10,649 nt of DNA, from assembly GCA_021827245.1 (NCBI GenBank), contig JAKAWN010000223.1, forward strand, positions 1 through 10,649, in the 5' to 3' direction. Source of the stretch: Acidobacteriota bacterium. Lineage in GTDB: Bacteria; Acidobacteriota; Terriglobia; UBA7540. Positions 1 through 6,336 of this stretch are shown one piece after another. Below the pieces are notes generated by a model. The model was given only the letters and a program-made list of their open reading frames with translations, was not told where the DNA came from and made no database searches. Made by a program: the position numbers and the translations under genes. How positions within the stretch are numbered: the first letter of the stretch is position 1; each line of letters opens with the position of its first letter.

Positions 1-96
1 CGGGGGACGGGCAGGCAAAAGAGTTCGTCGTGTGTCTATTGCGTGTCTAAATCCGCCCAAAGTACGACAATCTGCCCAATCTGACACATCTTATTC

Positions 97-124
97 TTCA
101 ATAAGTTGCCTGTTTTCAATAAGT
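97..124. repeat. Two direct repeats next to att-like site
   Basis: The 10-mer TTCAATAAGT occurs at 97-106 and again at 115-124, an 18-bp step, and its core ATAAGT recurs at 158-163 on the other side of the attachment-like core. Short direct repeats flanking an att core are what arm-type binding sites of tyrosine integrases look like. That role is inferred from position only, and a chance repeat in AT-rich sequence remains possible. Confidence 0.4.
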
Positions 125-132
125 CCAGAAGA

Positions 133-155
133 TTCGACTCCCCCCGCCTCCACCA
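133..155 (+). other. tmRNA/tRNA 3'-end fragment (att-like core)
   Basis: The sequence reads as the terminal part of a tRNA-like domain: T-loop TTCGACT (133-139), five C of the T-stem (140-144), a seven-base acceptor 3' strand CGCCTCC (145-151), discriminator A and CCA (153-155). The CTCCACCA ending and TTCGACTCC T-loop resemble tmRNA (ssrA) 3' ends more than ordinary tRNAs. No G-rich T-stem partner and no RNA body lie upstream, so this is a displaced 3' end and not a working RNA gene. Such fragments are the usual trace of an integrase that targets the RNA 3' end. The neighbouring integrase remnant fits this. Confidence 0.65.
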
Positions 156-159
156 CGAT

Positions 160-182
160 AAGTTATTTTATTGCAATAACTT
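160..182. repeat. Inverted repeat over integrase stop codon
   Basis: Arms AAGTTATT (160-167) and AATAACTT (175-182) are perfect 8-bp complements around a 7-base loop. The stop codon of the minus-strand integrase remnant (168-170) lies in the loop. It could be a weak transcription stop or part of the integrase recognition region. No U-tract suggests a strong terminator. Confidence 0.45.
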
Positions 183-494
183 GTGAACGTCGACTTTTCC
201 GTGTACCTCAGATGTACCCTTCGTTTCAGCACCCACAATGGGGTCCTGTGCCCAAGCTAGCCGGACGCTAGCCTCAAGCTCCTGCTGGCGAGCACGGACC
301 CACGGGGCGTAATGCCTTTCTGTCACTCGCACTGATTGATGCCCAAGCAGCATCGAGACCTGTTCCAAAGGCACGCCCGCGAGCAGGTCTTCCACGGCAA
401 ACGTGTCTCGGAATCGATGGGCGTGGCCGTCCTGCACATTCGCCAGCTTAAAAAGTTTTGCCAATCTGCCTTTCCCGTCCTCCATCCCATATCT
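168..494 (-). pseudogene. Tyrosine recombinase (phage-type integrase), C-terminal remnant
   Basis: The last third of a tyrosine site-specific recombinase is preserved on the minus strand. Its catalytic-domain signature is clear: HAHRFRDTFAV carries the HxxR motif, LLGHQS carries the conserved LGH, and HYAPW holds the Tyr that would form the DNA-protein bond. The tail runs about 40 residues further to a TAA at 168-170. In this frame a stop occurs at 495-497, so the first ATG (485) is internal to the family domain. The core-binding domain and the first catalytic Arg are missing (full-length relatives are roughly 300-400 residues). The break coincides with the start of IS1595-type sequence on the other strand. 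The intact gene would have integrated a genomic island at the adjacent RNA 3' end; this fragment cannot be active. Confidence 0.85.
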
Positions 495-790
495 TCAGGC
501 TGTTTTTGAGAAAGCTCGATGGCCGGCCGGACCACGTTGTCCACGGTGCAGTTCGGCCGACATTTTCAGGTTTCCTGCGGGCTCTCCCAGAAACAAGAGC
601 CTGATGCTGCTCAAATGCCGTTCCTGCACCGCTCCCACCTCCCGCTTCAATATTGGTGGACAGCAATCTTCGCGAGCGCGGATGTTGGGGGAAAACCCTC
701 GCCGATGAAGGTCGCGCGCAAGCTCGGGATCACCTATAAGAGCGCCTGGCTCATGTGCGAAAGGATTCAGCGGGGGCGGAAAGGGAGATT
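487..790 (+). pseudogene. IS1595-family transposase, N-terminal remnant with frameshift
   Basis: Two plus-strand frames together make the start of an IS1595-type transposase. The first (about 487-630) has the aromatic/ARWP lead-in (FEKARWPAGPRCPRC) followed by a zinc-ribbon whose cysteine pairs are CPRC and CRSC. The second (about 636-790) carries LPLQYWWTAIF, then LGITYKSAWLMCERI, the usual helix after the ribbon. Between them about 15 residues of the family are missing and the frame changes, so the copy is broken. The catalytic DDE-type domain that should follow is absent; after 790 no resemblance remains. It abuts the truncated integrase at about 486-497, suggesting that insertion or later recombination of this element destroyed the integrase. 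Confidence 0.8.
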
Positions 791-850
791 TCTCCAGGCG
801 CTGCTCAGGAACTTTTTCCAAGGTAAGCCTGTCGAGACTCACAACAGCTA

Positions 851-1289
851 AACGACCGAGGGTAAAATCCTATGAAAGGGAGTAAAACGAGGAAATTCTT
901 GCCCTGCGGGCATGTTGCTCATATTGCGTGGCTTGAGGGTGTCAATCAACAGTTTCGGAAGAATGAATCCTTATAGTCATTTTGTTATACTCCCTGCGGT
1001 GTAGTTGTGACTCTGCTCTGCAATGGAATTTTGCTTCCATCGCTCTAACCCAACATCAACGAGCTGTCGGAGGGGCACTTTCTGAACTCCAGGTCGATCT
1101 TGCTCGTTTTAGCGGCTTGCTCTACCGGCCAGCCTGCAAAGACCTCGCCGATTCCGCAGCTTCATGATGCGGTGTGCCATCGTGGCACATTGAACGACCG
1201 CGGATGAGCCGCATTGCCGACATCTTTAAACGTTGAGATCCGAGGTCGGCCTTTCTGAACATCGTCAAGCCCCCTCGCTGTCTGATTCC
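851..1289. other. Gene-poor stretch, no recognisable coding sequence
   Basis: No open frame here has recognisable content or a convincing ribosome site. One perfect hairpin is present, with arms TGTGCCA (1173-1179) and TGGCACA (1183-1189). It is likely decayed mobile-element sequence between the IS1595 remnant and the repeat block that follows. I see nothing else I can support. Confidence 0.5.
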
Positions 1290-1416
1290 AATTTTGTATC
1301 CCCAGCTATGTGATCGGTATATCCCTGCTGGAGCATAAGACTTTGCGTTTCAGGCCGTACAGCCCCCTTTCGAACTCGTATATCCCTCTGTTGGTGTCGT
1401 GCATCCCCCGACTGAA
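1290..1416. repeat. Degenerate repeats with 21-bp period, copy 1
   Basis: A motif close to GTATATCCCY recurs at 1296, 1317, 1357, 1378 and 1399, giving steps of 21, 40, 21 and 21 bp, that is, two helical turns with one poorly preserved unit near 1338. A second copy of the block lies at about 7678-7800 in the same orientation; 23 bases (1372-1394) are identical to 7742-7764. Phased transposase-binding sites of this type occur at ends of IS21-like, Mu-like and Tn7-like elements, and as replication iterons. No transposase or Rep gene adjoins, so the role is inferred. Confidence 0.6.
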
Positions 1417-1553
1417 AAAACCAGCCGAGACATGAAGGAATTTCCTCTTCCTTCCCCAAAGAAGTGATTTGGAGAAAAACGCGGATTGTGCCCAAAGGGT
1501 GAGTCGGAAACAGTCCGCTGGGCCTTCGGGCACCTCGATCCGCCTCCGGAATG

Positions 1554-1577
1554 ACAGTTCGTATGGCGTGGAACTGT
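1554..1577. promoter_or_regulatory. Operator-like inverted repeat
   Basis: Arms ACAGTTC (1554-1560) and GAACTGT (1571-1577) are perfect complements separated by 10 bp. The dyad lies about 65 bp before the Cys-rich protein gene at 1641, next to a second dyad at 1589-1604. A repressor or activator site is plausible; no regulator gene lies in the window to pair with it. Confidence 0.4.
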
Positions 1578-1588
1578 TCAATGCCGTC

Positions 1589-1604
1589 TGTGACGGATGT
1601 CACT
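1589..1604. promoter_or_regulatory. CRP/FNR-like dyad
   Basis: The sequence TGTGACGGATGTCACT matches the classic CRP half-site layout TGTGA-N6-TCACA in nine of ten defined positions and contains the perfect repeat GTGAC-GGAT-GTCAC. It ends 36 bp before the ATG at 1641, so it would overlap or sit close to that gene's promoter. Which CRP/FNR-family protein might read it is unknown. Confidence 0.4.
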
Positions 1605-1640
1605 GCATGGCGTAGGTGGACACGCTAAATTGCGACTGTG

Positions 1641-2063
1641 ATGAAATGGTTCGGAAACCCCTGGGCGCATTATGGGAAGAAAAACGGGCCTGCGTTGAGG
1701 CGGATAGGCGTTTACAGCCTTTCGCTCGTGCTGGTCCTTCTGCTTCCAGCCGGGGCGAGTGCGGGATGGCAGTGCACCATGGGCTCGCACTGCATGTGTT
1801 GTGGTGGAATGCGCTGCACGCCGGCCATGCCGATGGCCGGGACACAGGATTGCTGCCGTGTCTTGCCGTCCCCGGACCAGAACTGGCTTGTTCAAACTGA
1901 ATCGGTAAAGGCGCCGGAATATGTAGCGGCATCAGCTTTGCCGATCGTCTCCTGGAGCCCGACGCTCAAATCCAAATCCGGCCACTCGCCAATGCAACCT
2001 CTCAATGAGCGGTGGACTCCACCGTTAAGCCCCCTCGCCCAAGCTTCGCTTCTCCGCATTTAA
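1641..2063 (+). CDS. Secreted Cys-rich putative metal-binding protein, SLLRI tail
   Basis: This 140-residue protein of unknown function appears to be exported. A basic N-region (KKNGPALRR) precedes a hydrophobic core (about residues 24-36) and a likely cleavage site after ASA (residue 41). The mature N-terminus packs seven Cys between residues 45 and 72 (Cys45, 51, 53, 54, 59, 71, 72), interleaved with Met47, 52, 57, 63, 65 and His50, which suggests a soft-metal site such as Cu(I). The rest is low in charge and Pro/Ser-rich, ending in SLLRI, the same last five residues as the protein at 5101. A GTG precedes the ATG directly, and no good ribosome site is visible, so the start is uncertain by one codon or more. 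Two dyads just upstream suggest its own regulated promoter. No named family recognised. Confidence 0.7.
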   Translation: MKWFGNPWAHYGKKNGPALRRIGVYSLSLVLVLLLPAGASAGWQCTMGSHCMCCGGMRCTPAMPMAGTQDCCRVLPSPDQNWLVQTESVKAPEYVAASALPIVSWSPTLKSKSGHSPMQPLNERWTPPLSPLAQASLLRI

Positions 2064-2193
2064 TTGCCACCGTCAAACTCGCTCTATCGAACGAACACTC
2101 CAGAAGCTATTGCACGATCTCATAACGCCAGGCCTCTGCCCCTCAGGTGGCACTCGCCAAGGAGACTCGCCAGGACGAGTCAGGAGGATGACG

Positions 2194-2586
2194 ATGAAAT
2201 ATACGAAATGGAATCTAACGATGCTGGTAGTGCTTGGATTGATCCTCATAGCGTACGGAAGCCCTTCGGCCCGTGCTTCCGAATCAAACCTGAGCAAGAA
2301 GGAAGTGAAAACCTTGATTGCCGATGCCAAAACGCCTCAGGACCACGAGCGGCTTGCGGCCTATTATCGCAGCCAGGAGCAACTCGCAAAGGCAAAACAG
2401 GCCGAGCATGAAGAAATGCTTCGCCGTTACCATGAGAACCCCTTGAGCCACCAGTTGACCAAATGGCCGAGCCCGGAATACCACTGCAGTACCCTGATCC
2501 GGATTTTCGGCGCTCAGGCGCAAAGGGACGCCATACTGGCACAGCGTCAGGAGGAGATGGCGGGCAATCTGAAAATACAGAAATAA
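2194..2586 (+). CDS. Small secreted helical protein with internal duplication
   Basis: This is a 130-residue exported protein. Residues 1-28 form a signal peptide (MKYTKW, hydrophobic core, cleavage likely after SARA). The mature part is charged and helical and seems to be built from two similar segments: DHERLAAYYR..QLAKAKQAEHEEM and YHCSTLIRIF..ILAQRQEEM, each with an early His, aromatic residues and a closing EEM. I recall similar unnamed exported proteins with the DHxxLAxYY and HCxxL pattern from environmental bacteria, often near metal genes, but no function is established. The ATG at 2194 is preferred because AGGAGG (2182-2187) sits six bases before it; the in-frame ATG at 2188 touches that site directly. 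It follows the Cys-rich gene by 130 bp and may be co-transcribed. Confidence 0.75.
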   Translation: MKYTKWNLTMLVVLGLILIAYGSPSARASESNLSKKEVKTLIADAKTPQDHERLAAYYRSQEQLAKAKQAEHEEMLRRYHENPLSHQLTKWPSPEYHCSTLIRIFGAQAQRDAILAQRQEEMAGNLKIQK

Positions 2587-2726
2587 ACCCGCTTCACTCG
2601 GAACGACCTCCAGGCCGTGCATTCACGGCACCGTCTGCAGTCGGTTTATGAATTTGGTCCGATGGAAACCGCGAATGGTCTCGCGATGAATAGATCGATC
2701 CAGACAGTATGTCAGGAGTTACGAAC

Positions 2727-4274
2727 ATGAAATCAGTGAATACCCTTGCGCACAATTTTGTTTCAGGATCCTCCCGAAAAAGGACCGCCGGGCTTGCCTT
2801 GTTGGGACTGGCTCTGGGAGTTCTTCTGTTGGCTTCTTGCGGAGGCTCCAGCAGCAATATGAGTTCGCCCGTATCGCCGGCAAGCCAGGGATCGGTTACG
2901 GTCTTTGCGGGAGACGACCCGGCATGCGGCATAACCTCCCTGTCAATGACGATCACCGGAATCACCCTGACGCCCTCAAGCGGCGGCTCGCCGGTCTCCG
3001 TCTTCGCCGCGAGCAATCCCGTGACTGTGGACTTTGCCTCTCTGATGGGAACCTCGATGATGCTTGGCATGGCTAACGTTCCGGCCGGTACCTATTCGCA
3101 AGCAACGGTGGCGCTTTCAAACCCCCAGATAGGCATGTACAGCTTCGGCACCACCGGCATGGGCTACGGCATGATGAATTCCAGCTTGTCCACTTCTTCC
3201 GTTCCGGTCACTCTCAGTCCTCCGCTTCAAGTATCTGCCAATGGCAATGTGGGGATGATGCTGGACCTGAATCTGCTCAAGTCCGTTCAGACCAGCAACG
3301 GTACCGTCACGGGGACCATCAACCCAACCTTTGCAGGAAGCGGGATAAGCGTCGCAAGTAACAGCATGATGATGGATGGGCTGGGCGCGCTCAGCGGGAT
3401 CGTCCAGAGCGTCAGCACAAGCAGTTCAAACTCCGACTTCACTGGCAGCCTTACCTTGGGACAGTGGATGATGGGACGAACCTTTACCGTCAATGTTAAC
3501 TCCCAGACGGCTTTTCAGAATGCTTCCGGCCTTTCCGGTCTCACGCCGGGAATGTTCGTGCAGGTGCAGGCGGGAGTGGATGGAAACGGCAACCTCGTAG
3601 CCAGCCAGGCGAGTGACCAGGGTCAGACGGACAGCCAGCAATCCATCGGAAGTTTTATGGGGATGCTCTCTTCCGTCACCCGGGATAGCGCCGGCAATGC
3701 CACGCAGTTCCAAATGGGTATGGACGGGGAATTTCCTGACATGGAATCAATGATGGGGCTGTTCTCTCAGCCGCAGGCCTTGCTGGTGTCCGGAGCTCCC
3801 TTCCAGATCGAAGATCCCGCTGCAAATTTCGCGGGGCTCACATTCGATCCCACAACCATGGGGCCGGGGCAAATGGTCAGCATCATTAGCCAAGTCACCG
3901 CGAGCGGTAGCGGAGGAATGATGGGAGGCAGCGGAAGCGGCTCACTGGCGGCCAATTCCGTTATGCTGCAGGTCCAACCCCTGCTGGGCACGTTCGGACA
4001 AGTGCTGGCCGCAGGTGGGGACGGCAAGACAGGTGGCTTCACGATGGCCCCATGTTCAGGCGTATTCGCGGGCAGCAGCACTTCCATCCCGGTGTTGACC
4101 TCCACCCAAACCACGTTCAACGGTATGAATGGATTGAATGATATTCCGGCTGGCGGCCAGCTTCTTGTGAACGGACTTCTGTTTTGGGAACCGAACATGA
4201 CAAACGCGAACGACGTTCAATTCACGCCTCCCGGCTGGGTTTTTGAGGCGACTCAGGTCGGCAAGTCTCAGTGA
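2727..4274 (+). CDS. Met-rich lipoprotein with DUF4382- and DUF5666-like regions
   Basis: A 515-residue putative outer-envelope lipoprotein. After an RKR-containing N-region and hydrophobic stretch comes the lipobox LASC with Cys38, followed by a GGSSSN linker. Residues from about 55 to 140 resemble DUF4382 (SVTVFAGDDP, then VTVDFASLM, then NVPAGTYSQATVAL). The later part has beta-rich blocks like DUF5666 (FTVNVNSQTAF, LTPGMFVQVQAGVDGNG). Function is unknown; such proteins are thought to be surface or periplasmic beta domains. Unusual here are 34 Met (about 6.6 per cent), many as MM or MGM clusters in Gly/Ser-rich loops, which could bind Cu(I) or resist oxidation. ATG at 2727 is chosen because AGGAG (2714-2718) lies eight bases upstream; an ATG six codons earlier lacks such a site. 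Confidence 0.8.
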   Translation: MKSVNTLAHNFVSGSSRKRTAGLALLGLALGVLLLASCGGSSSNMSSPVSPASQGSVTVFAGDDPACGITSLSMTITGITLTPSSGGSPVSVFAASNPVTVDFASLMGTSMMLGMANVPAGTYSQATVALSNPQIGMYSFGTTGMGYGMMNSSLSTSSVPVTLSPPLQVSANGNVGMMLDLNLLKSVQTSNGTVTGTINPTFAGSGISVASNSMMMDGLGALSGIVQSVSTSSSNSDFTGSLTLGQWMMGRTFTVNVNSQTAFQNASGLSGLTPGMFVQVQAGVDGNGNLVASQASDQGQTDSQQSIGSFMGMLSSVTRDSAGNATQFQMGMDGEFPDMESMMGLFSQPQALLVSGAPFQIEDPAANFAGLTFDPTTMGPGQMVSIISQVTASGSGGMMGGSGSGSLAANSVMLQVQPLLGTFGQVLAAGGDGKTGGFTMAPCSGVFAGSSTSIPVLTSTQTTFNGMNGLNDIPAGGQLLVNGLLFWEPNMTNANDVQFTPPGWVFEATQVGKSQ

Positions 4275-5035
4275 CGGGGTGCACCGCAGTTGGATGCTCA
4301 TGCCAATCAAATCAGCCACAGAGTAGTTAGATCACGAACGGTCCAACTGGTAGGTGGTTAAGGCAGAGACAACGGAGAATCAGAGAACCTTGCGGCCATC
4401 AAATTCTGCAGACACTGTGTGGGCAAGTCCAGGCATCTTTCCTAAAGGCTTGTTTGATGGCCGCAAGGTTCAACCCGACGCAATTCTGGACTACCGGAAC
4501 ACCGGAGGGTGAAACTTTGGGCGCCAGCCTCTACGGGGTAGGGGCTCGTGTCTCCTTCCTCGTCTATCGGTTATCTTGCAGATGGCTCGGGACTGTCTGT
4601 CGAGTGCAGTGTCGATCCTTGAGAGAACCGGTTCCGGCCTGGACTGCGGACATTACCCAAAGGGGACGACATCAAATCAGGCCTTCAGATCCTCTTCGCC
4701 CTCCTCTTTCGACGTCGATTCGCAAAATCCCCGACGGCAAGGTTAATCCTCGTGCGACGCAACCGGAGGCTATGAATCTGCATCCTACGTACTTCCGGCC
4801 GGTCGAGGCCGCTGGATGAGCACAACAGTCTGGCGCGTGTGGGAGCGGGCGTGGAACGATGTGCTGGGGCGACAACACGGAATCCTAACCGGCAACTTAC
4901 CGCCGACAACAGTCATACCGCGGTAGCCGGATGAGGGTTGAACTGCAACAGGCAGTCCATCCCGTGCAACTTTAATCGCTTTCGCATTCCGAAATCCTGA
5001 CATTCCGGAGCTGGTGTGGCAGCAACTAGGGCAAC
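4275..5035. other. Long intergenic stretch without convincing gene
   Basis: No frame on either strand looks coding: the longest (4454-4819) has no ribosome site, starts inside a hairpin arm and shows no domain. Apart from the 19-bp inverted repeat at 4385-4471 I see no ordered structure. The stretch may be debris of genes that once joined the two halves of the envelope cassette. Confidence 0.5.
4385..4471. repeat. Perfect 19-bp inverted repeat, 49-bp spacer
   Basis: Bases 4385-4403 (GAACCTTGCGGCCATCAAA) are the exact reverse complement of 4453-4471. The length and perfection are well beyond chance. No U-tract follows, so it is not a standard intrinsic terminator. A miniature transposable element (MITE-like), a structured 3' UTR of the lipoprotein transcript, or a large operator are options. 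No target-site duplication is visible at its borders. Confidence 0.7.
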
Positions 5036-5050
5036 CGAGTACTGTACTCG
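5036..5050. promoter_or_regulatory. Palindrome upstream of Cys/His-rich gene
   Basis: CGAGTAC-T-GTACTCG is a perfect 7-bp inverted repeat around one base. It is followed directly by TTGACT (5051-5056), a good -35-like hexamer, though no strong -10 stands at 17 bp. It ends 50 bp before the ATG at 5101. This is the layout of a repressor or activator site at a promoter. Confidence 0.4.
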
Positions 5051-5100
5051 TTGACTCCCCGGAAATGTAAGGAAATTGCGCCGTAATATAGGGTCTTGAA

Positions 5101-5517
5101 ATGGGGCATGCTAGTCGCCGAGGGGTTTCTTTCGCGCTCATTCTGGGACTGAACACAGCTTGGCTCTATGCTGTGATGTGCGCGTCGCTCTGCGCCGCTG
5201 GGGTATGCCCTAACGAAATGATGCCGGGAATGGGTGAGCAATGTCACCATGAACAGGCGCCGGGCCCAAACCAACGGTGTCCTTGTCACAAACAGAATTG
5301 CCTCTGGCAAGGTCATCCCACGGGCGTTTTTTTGGTCCCGGCGGGTAATCAAGCCCCTCTCGACCTTCAAAGTCTGGCAAGCCGGGTCCTCGCATCCGCA
5401 TCCATAATCCCTACCGCCAATGCGCCTGTTGTGGCTCTTGATACCTCTTCGCATTCGCCTCCCGGCGTCACCACAGGGCGGACGATCTGTCGAAAGCAAT
5501 CGCTCCTTCGCATCTAG
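5101..5517 (+). CDS. Secreted Cys/His-rich putative metal-binding protein, SLLRI tail
   Basis: A 138-residue protein of unknown function. A short basic N-region (ASRRG) and hydrophobic segment (about residues 10-30) suggest export, although Cys27 and Cys31 lie in or near the cleavage region. The following segment is dense in metal ligands: Cys36, Met40, 41 and 44, Cys48, His49, His50, then CPCHKQNC (Cys60, 62, 67, His63) and His72. The second half is plain Ala/Ser/Thr/Pro sequence and ends in SLLRI like the protein at 1641. The pair therefore share length, plan (signal, Cys cluster, bland linker, SLLRI) and neighbourhood, while the Cys spacing differs. AGGG (about 5090-5093) may serve as ribosome site. 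Copper or another soft metal is the likely ligand, inferred from composition. Confidence 0.7.
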   Translation: MGHASRRGVSFALILGLNTAWLYAVMCASLCAAGVCPNEMMPGMGEQCHHEQAPGPNQRCPCHKQNCLWQGHPTGVFLVPAGNQAPLDLQSLASRVLASASIIPTANAPVVALDTSSHSPPGVTTGRTICRKQSLLRI

Positions 5518-5579
5518 CGCCATTCCTTCCTATGGGCTCACGCGCAACGGGTAAAGCCACGCCTGCTCCAGGCGCATAG

Positions 5580-5735
5580 CGCGGGCCCGCACCTAAACGG
5601 AAAAAACTGGAACGAGGCCAGCCCGTGTCTGCGCTGGACTCGCCCTACGCGCTGGCGGCCCAGCCTCCATTATCCCTGTTCCTTCAGGCGGCTGACGAGC
5701 ATAATGCGGCTCGGCAGGGACGCAGCGGGGCGTAA
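5580..5735 (+). pseudogene. Possible remnant of a TolC/CzcC-type efflux protein start
   Basis: An open frame bounded by TAG (5577) and TAA, with no good start codon, translates with a segment PPLSLFLQAADEHNAARQGR. This resembles the first helix of outer-membrane efflux proteins, which typically read like L-LxxAxxxNPxxxAAR. It is followed within 35 bp by the cytochrome gene. If real, nearly the whole efflux gene has been deleted. The similarity is short and judged by eye; it may be chance. Confidence 0.2.
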
Positions 5736-5769
5736 ATCAATCCAGAAGAGAAGAGAGGAGGAGACTGAC

Positions 5770-6336
5770 ATGAAGAGATTCGTCTTAGGGATAGCAACGG
5801 GGCTCGCACTCGCGATCGTCGCCGCGTTCGTTATGGGAATGGGTGCCCTCATGTATGTGGAGCAGGGGTATGTGGATCCTCGTGCGGACATCCCGACTTC
5901 CTCGTTCGAGAAAGATCGCGCGATGGCGGCCCTGGATGCGGCGCTCGACCGCTACGCTCCCAAAACGAAAGATCCCATCCAGCCGACGGCATCGGCACTG
6001 AGCGAGGGAGCAAATCTCTACGGGACATACTGTGCCAAATGCCACGGGGCAATGGACAAGTCGGAGACCGCATGGCGGGTCCGCCTCTATCCCCCTGCAC
6101 CCCAATTTCCAAAGAAGCCAACGGACATGGAGGAATTCGAGAATTACTACGTCATCAAGCACGGCGTTCGGTGGACGGGCATGCCGGCGTGGAGCGACGA
6201 GTTGAATGACGACCAAATCTGGACGCTGGTCACCTATCTGAACGAAATGAAGAAATCGGCCGCCCCGATGCAGGGAATGGACCACGCCGCAGAGCCATTC
6301 AATGCAGGATCGGCAGAAAAAGGAGTCAGGAAGTGA
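5770..6336 (+). CDS. Membrane-anchored monohaem cytochrome c
   Basis: A 188-residue class I c-type cytochrome. Residues 4-29 form an uncleaved-looking N-terminal membrane anchor that would hold the domain on the periplasmic face. A linker (to about residue 75) leads into the haem domain: CAKCH (88-92) binds the haem covalently, His92 being one axial ligand, and Met138 in WTGMPAW is the expected second. DQIWTLVTYLNEM is the closing helix of the fold. The C-terminus adds a short Met/His stretch (MQGMDH). Length and plan match small cbb3-subunit-like electron carriers. The ATG at 5770 follows a GAGGAGGA ribosome site; the longer frame from 5704 adds a charged leader without one. It overlaps the next gene by four bases, so both are made together. 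Partner oxidase or donor is not in the window. Confidence 0.92.
   Translation: MKRFVLGIATGLALAIVAAFVMGMGALMYVEQGYVDPRADIPTSSFEKDRAMAALDAALDRYAPKTKDPIQPTASALSEGANLYGTYCAKCHGAMDKSETAWRVRLYPPAPQFPKKPTDMEEFENYYVIKHGVRWTGMPAWSDELNDDQIWTLVTYLNEMKKSAAPMQGMDHAAEPFNAGSAEKGVRK

Noticed and set aside
133..155. Functional tRNA or tmRNA gene
   Set aside because: Only the T-loop, T-stem 3' strand and acceptor 3' strand exist; no complementary 5' half lies upstream.
1290..1416. CRISPR array
   Set aside because: Units are about 10 bp, degenerate and at a 21-bp step, with no room for spacers, and no cas gene is present.
2594..3070. 158-codon open frame on the minus strand
   Set aside because: Antisense to the start of the lipoprotein gene, whose signal and lipobox are convincing.
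4454..4819. 121-codon open frame on the plus strand
   Set aside because: Starts inside an arm of the 19-bp inverted repeat, has no ribosome site and no family-like sequence.
5026..5523. 165-codon open frame on the minus strand
   Set aside because: Antisense to the Cys/His-rich gene; its sequence shows no signal, domain or motif.
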